Shown: in pieces, positions 28,972-42,123 of the stretch
Numbering within the stretch: the first letter of the stretch is position 1
Layout of the letters: each line of letters opens with the position of its first letter
NCBI GenBank assembly: GCA_026182355.1
Contig: JAPFBL010000223.1
Span: forward strand, 713,001 to 777,000
Direction of reading: 5' to 3'
DNA: 64,000 bases
From: Hermatobates lingyangjiaoensis
Taxonomy: Eukaryota; Arthropoda; Insecta; Hemiptera; Hermatobatidae
The notes under the pieces: generated by a model
What the model was told of the DNA's origin: nothing
What the model saw: only the letters and a program-made list of their open reading frames with translations
The model's database searches: none
Translations under genes and position numbers: made by a program

Positions 28972-29300
28972 AGCCCTTAAAATAAATAAAAAAGTATAAC
29001 TGAAACTGTAGTACTACAAAACAAATAACAGAAGAAAGAGATTGATTAATTCAAAAGTTGACGCTACGCGCCAATTTTCAATAATCAGTGTACCCAGAGT
29101 GAAATTATATTTTAGGAACTAGTTCATTATTCACTTGTATTTCGAATGATATTGTATATTACACTAGGATACAATTAAAGACTATTACCTCACTAATGAA
29201 TAAATAAACTAGTCGCTTAAAAAATACTAGTCGTATTCTAAATTAAATTTATTTCAGAATATATTGAGTTAAGCTTTCTTAAGACTTTTGTAATACTCAC

Positions 29301-29345
29301 AACATACTCTTCATCAACTTATCTGAAGAGGTAAAGATATTCTAT
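29301..29345 (-). other. Candidate 5' UTR exon of FIGNL1
   Basis: A good donor GTGAGTATT follows '...GAAGAGTATGTT' on the minus strand about 330 bp upstream of the FIGNL1 ATG; the upstream boundary is unknown. It contains ATGs out of frame with the CDS. Confidence 0.35.
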
Positions 29346-31760
29346 CTCCTTTGGAAATGAAGTAGCTTGATAAATTATAAGTGGTGGACTAATTACAAGG
29401 GGCAAACAAAGTACTTGTGAAGTAGACTGTTCATACTAAAAACAAATTAAAATAAAGATTACGTAACAGTTATTTAATACCTACTGGTATATGAACAATT
29501 TAAAACATATTGTATCCGGTTGTTCTTGACACCTTCTGACAGCTTACTTCTTGATTTATTTGTCAGTTTTACTCCTCTGATAAGTGTGGTTTGTAGTGTG
29601 TAAAAATGATTTAAGGCTATAGCAGGCTATTCATTCATATGATTCCAAACAATTCCAAATTCCACTTGGAAACGAGAGAGTATTCCAGGCACTCACATCA
29701 AAATCGAAATTAGTGACAGTGTTTACATTATGACCAGAGAGTATATCAGACTAGAGCCCTCTTATCGAAATTAGAAAGCATGAATTGCAGTGACCATGAC
29801 TACTTATCCCAATAAGAGTTAGGCAAAATTGATTCCCAATGTAGAATTTTCATTGTTTGGTATCCAAACATGTTCTATGTGTGTTCTCTTGTGAGAGTGC
29901 CATTGAAACTTAACCTATAGAGTAGGACTGATAACGAGTAAAGTTTAAGAAGGAGGGCTTATGTTTGGTAAGAGAGGTTTCAGTATATTAATTGGTAAGA
30001 GTATCTGAAGATAAGTGTACTAAAAATTAGCAACAATAAATAACAAACACACGTTCTTATCACCCCATCTACTTTTTTAATGTAATATGGCATGGACTCT
30101 GTAATTTGTTCAGGCTTCTCGAAGTGTAAAAAAAACACATTTCACGCATCGATCACGGTGACATTTGATGTGTTATTAACTCTAACCAAATACTTATTAT
30201 TGATGACTGGAATCAAATTCAACCTTAAATTCCAATGTAAACAGGTCTTTATTGTTTACCTTGAACGGTGGCCATTTGTTATCAATAATTATATGATAAG
30301 ATTGTTCTTAAGACAATAGAACGTTGAAGTGATTTGTAAGGTTGCTACTTGGGGTGAAAAATTAATATCTGAACTGTGAGCTGTAATAATTTTAGATTAC
30401 AGCACTATATCACTTTAAAGGGAATAACATTTCTATTGAACATTAATTTTTAATCATTATTCGTTACACAGTAACTATTATATAATAGGCCAATACAAAA
30501 AATGGTTTTATTATCGAAACATAACAGCTTGTTTCGAATATATAACTGTCTACTTCAGGTTTACCTGCTCATGTGGGAAGGTAAACACAGGTTTACGTGA
30601 AGAAAAACCTACTACTAGTAAAGAAAGCGTTGTTTTGGTTTTTATAATAAAAACGTATGTGGAAACTTATTCTATAATTATCAATAATTTAATATTATAT
30701 TTAATGTATTTATTATTGTAATCTACAAGGTATAAATATAAAAGTATAGGTCGTAAAATTTGACTTATCTTGACTGGAAATAGTAGAGAACAGAGTTTGA
30801 GTAGATCATTTTACAATATTCCCCGTTGAAATGTTATGCTTCATCCTCTTCCCATATAAAATGCACTTTTTATTTTTGCAAGAATGATCAATAGAGTATG
30901 TTTAAATTTACTGATGATTTCCAATGAAGAGCATATTTCGAAATTGACTTAATGTAAACTTTCTTTCTCTGCTCTATATTCCTTAAAAGGAGTAAAGAAA
31001 CGAAAAAAGAATACCTTCTGTTACTAAGAGATGAATCTCAATAAGCCGGTTTTAATTCAAAGTTTTAAGGGGACTTAGGCTATTCTTATCTCTCATTGGA
31101 GATCACCTCATTTTATGTTATCACTTTTAAATAAATGATAAAGAGCTCAGTGAAAATCTTTTGTTGGTTCTGTTTCGAATCCCATGAGAATTCTAGATGC
31201 CTACACTGAATGGTCTATCACCAGTCCATTTAGTGCTCACGAATACATTTATTTTGTTTGTTTTGTTAATGTCTTACCTGACTCTAATTTATTTCCCTTC
31301 GTTTTACTGTGATTCTAAAATATCTGACAAGAGTTTACTTAAAAGTAAACAAAAAAAAAGAATTTTTTTTATTCAAAAATTTTGATTGTGGAAATGGAAT
31401 TTAAAACAAAAATAAAAGTTTTTATTTATCACCAGAAGAAAAGTTTGATTGGAACAGAGGTGGGTTATCTAAAGATAGATCGAAAACCTAGTGACACAGT
31501 TGCTTGTCACAATGCTGAAATCAGCATATTTACGTTGACGTCCATTGTAAACCTTAGACTCTCTGACCAAAATCTCTCCGTCTCCAGAAGCAGTGCCGAC
31601 TAAAGGCTTCATTTACCTCTTGACTTCTACTATGGTTTCTTGGGGGTGGGGGGTGAGGGGCCATGAATATGGGATTTGAATAATAAAATTTGAACAAATA
31701 CCTATAATTATTTTTTTTACATATATTTATTTCTCTTTAATAGCATCATACAATTAATTT
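29345..31760. other. No gene recognised
   Basis: AT-rich. A SINE 3' tail fragment lies at about 29815-29925 ('gttaggcaaaattgattccc', 'gttctcttgtgagagtgcca'). A degenerate hammerhead-like piece lies near 30520-30560 (minus CTGAAGTAGAC.. GAAAC). A G-run is at 31645-31660. Nothing else is supported. Confidence 0.5.
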
Positions 31761-31763
31761 GAC

Positions 31764-31812
<49 letters not shown>

Positions 31813-31841
31813 ATTAAAAGAAACGGTCCAGCGGACTTTTT

Positions 31842-31963
31842 TACAATAAAATAAAAAACGAAGGAAACACACAGAAAGACACAGACATAACTCACATCGA
31901 AATATCGATGTGAGTTATGTCTGTGTCTTTCTGTGTGTTTCCTTCGTTTTTTATTTTATTGTA
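31842..31963. repeat. Short family A palindrome inside (TA)n
   Basis: Arms of 59 bp around four bases 'aata'. Both sides are bounded by long (TA)n tracts (31764-31810 near, 31962-31982 abutting). The hammerhead core is cut at the centre, so each arm keeps only the GAAA-side end. Confidence 0.85.
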
Positions 31964-32019
31964 TATATATATATATATATATACTTTTTTCGTTGGAAAT
32001 ACGATCCAAAACGGACAAA

Positions 32020-32521
32020 TATAGTTCAATATAAACAAAGAAACATAGAGAAATCAGAAGAACACACTTACAGTCTCTAATTTTCGGTTTGAACCGTCTT
32101 CAGGAGAGATAAGAGAGGGAAACCAAGCGCACTGGATCAGAGACGGTTGGAGACCAACAGTGTTGCCGCATGCGCGCCCGTTTACAGAAAATAAGGTAGA
32201 CAGGAATCAATTTATAATTACTTTATAATTATAAATATAAATTATAATTATATAATTATAATTATAGATTTATAATATAAAAATATTATATAATTATAAT
32301 ATAATTATATATTATAATTATGAATTATAAATTGATTATTGTCTACCTTATTTTCTGTGAACGGGCGCGCATGCGGCAACACTGTTGGTCTCCAACCGTC
32401 TCTGATCCAGTGCGCTTGGTTTCCCTCTCTTATCTCTCCTGAAGACGGTTCAAACCGAAAATTAGAGACTGTAAGTGTGTTCTTCTGATTTCTCTATGTT
32501 TCTTTGTTTATATTGAACTAT
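32020..32521. repeat. Family B palindrome
   Basis: Arms 32020-32219 and 32324-32521 are near-perfect reverse complements around an AT-rich, itself self-complementary centre. The right arm has CTGAAGA (32439-32445), C, stem GGUU/AACC, GAAAATTAGAGAC. (TA)n flanks both sides. Single copies are at 44.58-44.69 and 61.79-61.95 kb. Confidence 0.85.
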
Positions 32522-32544
32522 ATATATATATATATATATATATA

Positions 32545-32665
32545 ATAAATTCAAAACAAAGGAAAGACACAGACATAACTCACACCTCCTGATGACGACG
32601 ATGGTCGAAATATCGATGATAGTTATGTCTGTTTCTTTCTGTGTGTTTCCTTTGTTTTGAATTTA
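32545..32665 (+). repeat. Family A palindrome remnant
   Basis: 'caaaacaaaggaaagacaca' faces 'gtgtgtttcctttgttttga'. It keeps one hammerhead-like core at 32585-32625. Confidence 0.65.
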
Positions 32666-33250
32666 TTTTAAAAATACATGCTTTCACTTATGACTTTCCT
32701 TTGCTCAATATTGGATGCAAGGTTTAATCGTGCTTATTACCCTAGGGATCTTTATTAGTAGCGTAGCATGGTGGGGGGGGGGGGGGGGCACGTCCCAGGA
32801 GACGGTGTTTTGAGGAAGTAAAAATTGAAAATAGAAATCAATCAAAACAATAAAAGGCTAACACAAAATCTGACTTTTTTTACCAAAATAAGTTTTTAAA
32901 CTTGTAATTGTTTTTATGTTTTTGTATGTAATACTGTTTTTAAACGCACTTTTCAACTGTAATATTAGCAAAAAAAAAAAAATACATTTTTCAAGACCAG
33001 CTTTTTTGAAAGGGATAAAAGTTTATTATATCTGTTTGCGTAGCCAGTTATTTTATTTTAACAAGTTTTTTATGATTTGAATTAAACGTTTTTATTTTGA
33101 AAAATCTTTGTTTTTCTTTTATGACGACTAAATGTGTATACGAGTACTGTAATAAGATGAAAGTCTGGGACTAATAACAGTAGTCTTAAAATGGATCTTT
33201 GATTGTAATTCCAAGGAAATAAATATTTTTAGGATGTTCTAAAGGTTTGA
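32666..33250. other. No gene; contains poly-G tract
   Basis: A G-run at about 32771-32788 and AT-rich sequence. No exon is recognised. Confidence 0.45.
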
Positions 33251-33319
33251 ACGGATTATGAATGGTCAGGGGTGGGTGGTAGCAAATCTTGCGACAACCC
33301 CGAGGGGCAAACATAGTGG

Positions 33320-33592
33320 CTACGCCACTCTACTGTACCTGCTATATGGATGCTCAGTCTGGTTTGAAGCGGCGCCCACGAACAAGAACTGCATCCAAAT
33401 AGTACAGAATAAATGTGCCCACCTTATAGCTAGGGCTCCATGGTACGCCAGAAATGTTGATATTCAACATGATTTGAGTTTAGAATCTATTTATTTCTAC
33501 ATTACTCGACTTGCCAGTAATGAAGACAAAAAACTACTCACCCATCCAAATCTCCTTGTTCGGGAACTAAATCCTACTCCCAACCTTTCCTA
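33320..33592 (+). pseudogene. Jockey-type LINE ORF2 C-terminal fragment
   Basis: YGCSVWFEAAPTNKNCIQIV, NKCAHLIARAPWYARNVDIQ and LSLESIYFYITRLA match the post-RT end of Jockey-clade ORF2 (QN..LR....APWY.RN.DI..DL.....). It is truncated at the 5' side; the stop is at 33591-33593. Confidence 0.7.
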
Positions 33593-34129
33593 ATCCCACG
33601 AGCCTCAAAGCTTCCTACTTAAGCTAAAAATGACGACCAGATGACTTCAAAAGTGTACAGTACCTCAGAGAATGCAAAGCCGAAAGACCATACGACCACG
33701 AAGACGACACTTCCCTGACAGACTGACTCCCCCATTCTTGACAATGTTGACTGACCGAACAAAAGAGCAGGATGAAAATCTATCAGTAGTGGGCCTCTGG
33801 TCAGGAACTACTATTTACGACATGCACTGTTGTGCATGGTAATATTCGTTGGTCGTTGGACTTCACTGTGTATTGGTGTATGTGTATGTGTGCTTCTTTT
33901 TTCAACTTGTACCACTTTGCAGTACAACATGCAATATATCATATTAAGGTGTTACAATTATTAAGGTGACATTTACAATTGCTAAGGGATAAGTATTTAC
34001 GTTATTTTATACATTCTCCAGTGCAATAACAAAATAAATTACATAGGCATATTACTAATAATTAATATATTATTATTATTATTTTAGGGTGACTATAGCA
34101 CTGCGTCATAAAAAAACTATTGTACTTCT

Positions 34130-34830
34130 CCCTTCTGTACTAAAGTAACCCAGCAGTTAGCTTCAACGCCTCCAAGAAGCTCATTCCTTTGCTGGGTCCA
34201 GCGGTAAACGTTTTTCTATGGTTTTGTTGAGTGTCCCGAAGCATATACCTCTGTGCAGCAAAGTTGGCTGACAGTTAGCCAGCAGGTGCAACGGTGTTTC
34301 TTCCTCTTCTTTGCAGAATCTGCACAAACCATCATTGATAATGCCCATTCCGGGTCCCTATGTTTCGGGAGAAAGTGACTTCCTTTCTCCTTCTTCAGGT
34401 ACTTAGGTGCACTTGGGGGAGGTTGGCTCTCACTAGTTAGCGCTTTTGGACTCTCTGAGGTTCTAGAGGATGGCCTCCGGACTTCTTTAGTATCAATCCC
34501 TGAAGCTATGTCGGTGGTATTTTGTCCGCTCCGGCAGAGCACCGCATACCGGAGTAAGGCTATGAGGTCGCCTGGTACCCTTGAGGCTCCTTTTGTAATA
34601 CAGTAACCCCTGTATCATCCATCCTTCGGCACTGATCGCATAACGCCTTGGATTGGGGTTCGGATAAGAGAAGAGGACTTGGGAAGTTGGAAGGATTGTG
34701 AAACGTAGGTGGTCAGGCCCAGCCCCTGATCACCTTCTCCTCCTCTTTCGTTTGTCCTTGCATATAGCAGGTTAGCAGGGTATCCTCGCGAAGGCTGAAA
34801 GTCGGAGTTAAGTTTTAGAGGCTATTAGAT
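34130..34830 (-). pseudogene. LINE ORF2 C-terminal zinc-knuckle fragment
   Basis: Near 34140-34350 the minus strand reads DGLCRFCKEEEETPLHLLAN, then C, in a frame different from the longest open frame. This C-xx-C-H-C pattern closes R1/Jockey-clade ORF2 proteins. Upstream sequence to 34830 is frame-disrupted. Confidence 0.6.
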
Positions 34831-35224
34831 GTGCATAATTACTCCATTACTACCCCAATAATTAATATATAATCAGTTGTTTTATACAAATTATACCCAA
34901 TATAACATAATTCTGAGTACATTCCAGTCCAGTCTTTAAATATTTACAATAAGTCAAATTCAAATGTATGAGTGTGTGAGTGTGCGCGTGTGTGTATGCG
35001 TGCATGTGTGTTAAACATTGTTTTTAAAACACTTTAAGATAAGTAGAAGATAAAGAAAAACAATTAAATTACAGAATTCAAGAGGCACCCTTTGTATCAT
35101 TGGTATCTTTGCTTAGTTCATGCAGATAATGACTATCTTGTAGATTACTTATTTTAACTAACCTAACATACTGGAGCACGATTATGTTTAATGAATTAAT
35201 AAATGTCCATATGGAGGGTAAGAA

Positions 35225-35390
35225 ATTTACTGAAATAGTCTCCACATATAGGAGTGAAATAATACCAATTGCGTTTGTAGTGTTCTTCTTTAAGCATAAA
35301 ACTAAAAAATACAATGACATCAGAGAGTTATGTACAGAATAAAATAAATGGTACAAAATAAAATAAGGATACAGAGATGTACACACCCAA
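35225..35390 (-). repeat. Family G partial copy
   Basis: 'atagtctccacatatagg', 'gttcttctttaagcataaaa' and 'acaatgacatcagagagtta' match 22084-22300. The core is degenerate. Confidence 0.6.
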
Positions 35391-35667
35391 GGATGAGAGT
35401 ACTTATTATTGCTGCATTGTTATTCTCATTAATTAGTTATTATTATTGTTTTCGTTGTTGTTTACTTATTGTTTTATAAAGCTTTATTTATTTATTATAT
35501 TTAGGTCAACACATTATTCTTATTAGTATTACAGATATCATTATTATTAATGTTCTACATGTGGTTATATTATTACTGTTTAGTATTGGTAAGTTGTATT
35601 AGTAATCTATGGATTACTTTTTGTAGTAAACTATTTATGTTTTGTAGCTTACTTACAGATAAATAGG

Positions 35668-35990
35668 TGCCTAGGTTAGCCCAGTGGAAACATACTCGTC
35701 TCTTGACTGGTAGATTCCGTGTTCAATACCCATTCTGGTCCTGGATTTTTTCACACGGGAGATGAATAAATCTGGGTGTGTCATCCCTTGGAGAGGACGT
35801 TAAGCCATCGCTCCCGACGATGTCACCTACTCGTTAAAGATCCCTACTATAAATAAATTTGGGTTAGGCAAAATGTATGACTTCCAGTGTACAATCAATA
35901 TTCATTGTGTGGTATCACAAAGGGCCAGTGTTCGGCCTATTGGGTTCTCTTGTGGGACTGCCACTGCAACCTAACCTAACCTGGAGCTTT
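35668..35990 (+). repeat. tRNA-derived SINE, diverged copy
   Basis: A-box remnant 'ggttagcccagtgg', body 'ggagaggacgttaagcc' and 'ctcgttaaagatccct', and a longer 3' end closing 'cctaacctaacctgg'. The 'cctaa' units are the SINE end rather than a telomere array. Confidence 0.7.
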
Positions 35991-36109
35991 ATAGCATTCT
36001 TTTCAACAACTGGTCGAAGGTAAAACGCCTGAAGGTGGATGCTTATTCCCTCTGTACTTCTAGCCGTAATGTATACCTTGCGTTCATACCCTTAATAAAT
36101 GATTGATTC

Positions 36110-36180
36110 GTACCACTTTTACACCTGGCGACGACCATGATACAAGTCGAAATATTGAAAGTGAGTCCTAGTGTTTTCTT
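36110..36180 (+). repeat. Family E fragment
   Basis: CTGGCGACGACCATGATA, then CAAGTCGAAATATTGAAAGT; a decayed hammerhead-like core. Confidence 0.45.
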
Positions 36181-37289
36181 TTAATTCAGTTTCTTTCTGA
36201 TTTCTCTGCACATATATAGCAAGTTTCCAGTCAGTGGCCTAAGAGAATACCCTTTTTAATAAGTATTAATTGAATTATATTACTGTCTGAAGAGTCGCTT
36301 TTACGGTTTATGCAAAGTCCTGATCGAAGGTTTACTATAACCATATTCTATGTTCTTTATTCCAATTATCATCAATTAGTAATTAACTTATTGATATTGT
36401 TAGCAGTTTTATGTAAATTAAAAAGAAAAGATTTACTCTCTAAAACTCCCAAGGTAAACATGTTTACCCTCTTAATCCCATTGCTACTGTCCACCATAGT
36501 TCTGTTGAGATCTTCCACTTACTGGCAGATGCCGGATGGTAGCATTACGGACTTGAGAGTTTTTACTATTTCTCTTTTACCAGGACGTCGGTAAAAATAA
36601 ATTGGGATAGAGGTTGTTGTTCTGTTTCATTTCGTAGATAATGGCTTTTTAATGTTCCTGTAAATTCAAGACTATGTTTTCTTGGAATGAGATGTACATT
36701 TTCAAATTTTTTCTGCTGTTATTACTTAGGCTGTAACAGAAGTGGTGGGCTGGCTTTGTAGGGCGTGCTCATACTATCCCACTATCTATGAGTGAAAGAC
36801 AGAGAGAGAAACTTAGCCACAAGAAGGTTATTTCTTACTGTGAAGTAAACTCACCCTAAAGAAATCCGTCACCAGTAAAAAAAAAGTTAAAGCTAGTCAC
36901 CCTAAAAAAGTTACCAGTAAATGTAAAACATCAGTCAAGAGTCAAGTCAACTTCTTACTTGAAACAAATAGAACAATAATTCACGAATGCAATTATTCAT
37001 TCAGTAAAGACTGGCATATTTATAAATAGAACCTATATTTCATTAAGTTTCATACTGCAGGAAGATGAATCTATTTTTTGTGTTTTTTAAAGTTTATCTT
37101 AACATTTTGGTGTTATATTTCCCGTTGGTTGGTATAATTTACGACCGAGCTTGAACATATAGTTTTTAAATGTATGTTTTAAAGATTGTTGATTTACAAG
37201 GAGGTTCAAACAGTTATCACCAGATGGCGGTTGAGTTATTACCTTGAATTGTTAGTTTTCCGCCGGGCCACTAAGCAGCAGCGTATAGC

Positions 37290-37429
37290 TCTAAACAGTT
37301 CAGTATCCCTCCAGCTGTAGTCGTTGTTATAAAGAATTGGTTACGTTTCATATCTGTGGTGTGTTTCTATTACGACCTTCCAATCCTAAAACAATCGTTG
37401 TTTCTCCTATTCGGTTGGATTTTTAATTG
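37290..37429 (+). promoter_or_regulatory. Possible non-coding first exon and start site
   Basis: A strong donor GTAAGTATG starts at 37430. Upstream, 'gttcagtat' near 37299 resembles an arthropod TCAGT initiator, and local GC is higher than the flanks. No ORF joins it to a coding exon in the window, so the downstream gene, if real, lies beyond 64 kb or is unrecognised. Confidence 0.25.
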
Positions 37430-40400
37430 GTAAGTATGTTTAAAGCATTTTAATCCATGTTCTTTATTGTACGGGGTTATATAATATGCAAGAAGTTTAT
37501 TCATATAATAAACAAAACTGTTTATTATTGCTTGAAACACATATTAAATTGGTTAAATGTGCTTTCCTGGAATGCTCCGTTAAAAGCTTACTGTAGCTAA
37601 GATAACATAGTTACCGTATATTTTTGTGTTATCAACCTGTAGCTACACGGGAAGGATATGTTGCTTGTTATCAATATAATATACCAAACAAATTTCAAAT
37701 AAAACATAATTAGTGAACAAAAAGCTTTAATGATAAAACTGTCTGAATGGTGTATATACAAATAAAAATAGGTTACATCAAAAAGGATATAATAAATTAA
37801 ATCTTTGTTTTAATAAGTTCGGTACATGCATGTAAACCAATATTTTTAGAAAACGACATAACCTTTTCCTGTAATAGTTTTTATTTCTCATTATATTATT
37901 TCATTTACTGTAACTTTAACGGTTTGATAATGTTTCTTTAGAATATAAAGAAATTTTGAATAGATAAATGAATCTGCAATATGAATGGAGTTGCATTTTT
38001 TTACTATGGTTCATTACATTCTGGGACGCATTATTTTCGTGTAAAGAAATTTTTGTCTGCATGTTATTTGTTTATACCATTTCATTTATGAAAGATATTT
38101 AAATTTAAGGCTCTAGTGAGTTAGTATACTAGCCGTAATGAATATCTTTGAAGCATGTTTCTTTAATATAACGAAAACCTTATTAATATAGCTATTTAAT
38201 GAGATAATTTATTAGATTATTTCATTTTTAAACTTTTTTATATATTTCAATCATTAATTTTAATAAACTAGATTATCATTTTTCGTTTTGCAAAATGTAA
38301 ACAAATGCATTATTAGTTATTATATTGAAATTTTACTTTCAGCCTTTCGACATTTCATATAACTTTCTGATATGACTGATAACAACTAACTTTTAAATTG
38401 TTGAAATATGTATTATAATTTAAATTCAGTTTTTAATTATATGTTAAGTCTATTTTCAATATATCAGGAGCATTGCTTGCAACTATTGTATCATGTTTTT
38501 TGTCTGTCCAACATTACGAGAGGTTTCCAAAGTTTTTATTGTATAACTGGGTGTCTTAATGTATAAGTCAGTTGTATTACTGTTGAGTGAATAATTAATG
38601 CTGGACTAACTGCTTCAGTTAATTCCATGTTTCAAGTTTGCATTTTTATTTTAATTTTAAGTCAGCAGTTTAAGTATTTTACCTCTATGTTTAAGGAATA
38701 GTTAATTCACTGGTTTTCAATCTACAGACTTGACTATTGGTTGTCAAGTCTGTAGTCCTTAGCCCCCCAAAGCATTATTTGTCACGTGTTCATATTGTAC
38801 TGAAGGGAAGAAATATATTTCTTGACGGAGGCTTAGAAACTTGTTTACCTCCTTGATGGTCAATGGATTTCGGCCCCTCTCCCTCTGACTATTTTTAAAT
38901 TTAAACAAAATTTTGGTAATTAATTTAATATAACATATCGTTTCAGCAGCTTTCATATTTAATCATTTTCTATAGAATTCCTTATTGCTATAACTGAAAA
39001 ATATTTGCAAATATATACCATTGGTATTATTGAAAATTGATGAAAAAAAATATATGTAAGTCAAATATTTGGATTCTTTTCAAGATAATAAGCAGAGAAG
39101 GGTAATTTTCAACTACTTCGATGTCATTCGTTCAAATGCTGATTCCCCTGTAATAACATACCTTATTACTGTAATAAGGTAGTAATTACATTACTTCATG
39201 CGACCGTAATTCTAGGTTTTTAGTAGCTTAAAATACTCAAGTTTAAGATCTTCCAATGGTAATTTGTACTTAAAAACATACCTAGTTGCTAGCCGACCAA
39301 TTGAACATTTTAAAACCTAACTAATCTGTAAACATGTTAAAAGCCATCGATTTTCTTGCCGGGTGATGAAAGCATTTTTTTTTTGAAAGTTTTATTTAAT
39401 TCAAGACTAGGTGATAAAAATCTAGTTAAATCCTTTTTTATATGGAATAATAAATAAGTCATGGACTTTCTAATATAAAGTTAAATAGTCATATACATCG
39501 CATCGTACAAAAGTATACAACATATCGTATATATAACGTACTATCTCATAGCTTGAAGTTCGTTAAAGTCAGTATTCATCAGCCTGTGACCATCTGGATT
39601 GTCAACTTTTAACCAATGAAATAAATTATTATATTACTTCTCTTACAGAAACTTATCATACTTGAATATTAAAGATTAACATTAACTATATTAATTACAG
39701 ATTTTAAAAATTATCGAATAAAAAGAACGTAAAATCATTTTAGTTTGTTAAAGTAATGGTTTATTTATTTGTTTTTTTCTGTTGTTATTTTCGATTGTAT
39801 TGGTTTGATAGGATACTGTTCCCACATTAACATCTGCATATAGTTTTTGTAATGTGCAATTGATGAGCACTTGTCTGTCTGATAATGAGATTTTATTGCG
39901 ATGATTTTGTCTGTCAATGATTTTGATTCTGTCAAATCAGTTTTTGTTCAAGATTACCAAAATAAATTGAAATCTATGATGTCGGGAGTTCGTATACTGA
40001 ATACATTTGTACCCAAACTTGGTTTCATTTGTACTTCTCAATTCTTGTATATTAAATAGATTTGTTGGATTTCTTTAATTTGTTTTTGTATTGTATACAA
40101 AATCTGTGTTGATAGGTTTCGATCTTTCTGTCAGGCCAATTCCAATATTTTTAAGGAAGAAAACAACTAGATTTGACTCAATATGCATTTTTAGCCAGAT
40201 GTTAAGATATTTTTTTAGTCATAACTATTTTTGGAGATATATTCAGTTAAGTAATATAAAAAAATAATTGAATGTTACATCCACAAATTAAAAACTTACA
40301 AAAAAAAATACATCATATGTTTGTGCCATTTTAGAAATTTATAACTGAAGTTAAGGATTCTTCAGACAGCAAAGCTCTTAAGGTTATTTCGTCCTTCATT

Positions 40401-40520
40401 CCTTAAAACTGTAATAGTGGGTTCAGTTTAGACTTAATTCTTAAATTGCAATAATTAAATAAAGAACTGAGAAGAGTGGTGTGGATGAATTATTTTTTAA
40501 ACCAATCATATAGTGAGTTA
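37430..40520. other. Repeat-poor, gene-free stretch
   Basis: AT-rich with no recognised transposon, palindrome or exon. This is the longest repeat-free stretch in the window and may be an intron or regulatory DNA. Confidence 0.45.
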
Positions 40521-40524
40521 AAAA

Positions 40525-41197
40525 TATGTTTGATCGGTGATTCTACATTGGGAGTCTTAAATTTTGCCTTACTCAAGTGTATTTAGAGTTGGGATCTTTA
40601 ACGAGTACCTGACATAGTACAGGCTAAGGGACCGACGGGTTAACGTTTTCTTCTCTTAGTATTGAGTGTTTCTTAGTTATAAGTTAGTTTAGTTTCCACC
40701 TCGAGGGAATATTTTAGTACCTTGAGGCGTAGTGATAAGTTGAGTTAGTCTTGATTGTGTATTTATATGTCTTCGTTATATGTGTTCTCTAGTTAAAGTG
40801 CAACTGGTAAGGGAATTTTGAGTACCTTATCAATAATTATCTCCGCATGTTACCTGGGCTTTAGTTCGTCTATTACTCTTGTCCTAGGTACCGTTTTGCG
40901 GAGTAACTGTCAGAATTCGTGCTTAGCATTGCGTTGCTTGAGGTGCCCTCGGGCACTTCCATGTTCAATGGAGGTGGCTAAAGGGTAACTTGTCAACAAG
41001 GCCTGGCTTGACTAAGAGGTTAGGCACAAAATACCGAGGAACGCGAAGATCAAAACGGGTTAACGTTTTCTCCAAGGGACGATGTACTCAGATTTATTCA
41101 CCTCCCGTGTGAATAAATCGAGGGCCAGGTGGGTATCGAACCCTGGACCAACCAGTTCAGACACGAATATTGTTAACCACTGAGCTAACCTGGCCTA
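40525..41197 (-). repeat. SINE copy split by an insertion
   Basis: 40525-40651 and 41055-41197 are two halves of one minus-oriented tRNA-SINE (B box complement 'gggtatcgaaccctgg', A box complement 'ccactgagctaacctggc'). A 403-bp insertion separates them. Confidence 0.8.
40652..41054. mobile_element. Unidentified ~403-bp insertion with 17-bp target duplication
   Basis: Flanked by exact copies of acgggttaacgttttct (40635-40651 and 41055-41071), which is SINE sequence duplicated on insertion. No inverted ends. A 17-bp duplication suggests target-primed reverse transcription. The interior has a hairpin 'ggtgccctcgggcac' and no ORF. Family not recognised. Confidence 0.75.
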
Positions 41198-41485
41198 TTG
41201 TGTGGATGCTCAGCCTACCGGAAAAGAAATGTGGTGTTTGAATTGAGAATGAAAACAATCATTGAAACTATGTCCGAGGAAGTATGCATATATGTACATA
41301 ATAAACAGTCACGAAAGGAACACGTCAAATTACTCAGAAAGAACACATATAAATATATTAGTTCTCTTTTGATTCTTCTAGTGTAACATAAATTACAAAT
41401 TTAAATTTACAAATTCTAGTACAAAAATTACAAATTAAAAAACTGAACAGATACTATCCGTTAATCTATATTGTCGTTAGTTGAA

Positions 41486-41523
<38 letters not shown>

Positions 41524-41559
41524 TAACTTTTAGTTTTGTTTCTATTCCATGGTCAATAC

Positions 41560-41765
41560 TTTTATTAGTATATACATATAAATGTTGATAAAAGTATCGA
41601 TCATGAAATAGAAATAAATTTAAAGTTTATCACGACTCGGTCAGTTCTTCAGGTTCAAATTAAACTCTCATTGCCTCTGAGAGGTTTAATGGCAATGAGT
41701 GTTTAATGTGAACCTGAAGAACTGACCGATTCCTCATAAACTTTTATGTATATACGAGTATATAC
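41560..41765. repeat. Fold-back repeat
   Basis: 'ggtcagttcttcaggttcaa' faces 'gaacctgaagaactgacc'; outer 'aagtttat' and 'ataaact' pair too. A related single strand occurs at 42760-42830 and 24.87 kb. Confidence 0.65.
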
Positions 41766-41789
41766 TCTATACAAACTTTGAAAAACAGA

Positions 41790-42081
41790 AATTAGAACTT
41801 ACATTTAATATTTCGGCCCTTTTAACGGTCGTCGTCAGGAAAGGAAGTAGAGTGGCTAGAAGACGAAAGTCAACTTTCTCTCTCTCTCTCTCTCTCTCTC
41901 TCTTATATATATATATATATATATAAAAGATCAAACCACAATAAGAAATGGGAAAACAAGACTAAGTTGGGTTTTTGACTCTGACGAAGACCGCTTGTTA
42001 CGGTTGAAAGATCTTAGTCTTGTTTTCCCATTTCTTATTGTGGTTTGATCATGATTGTTATTTCACGTGTTTATGTGAAAT

Positions 42082-42123
<42 letters not shown>

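Noticed and set aside
35965..35985. Telomeric CCTAA array
   Set aside because: Only two to three units at the end of a SINE copy.
36310..36594. 94-aa ORF with 'YWQMPDGSITDLRVFTIS'
   Set aside because: No known domain or splice context; it may be retroelement debris but cannot be supported.
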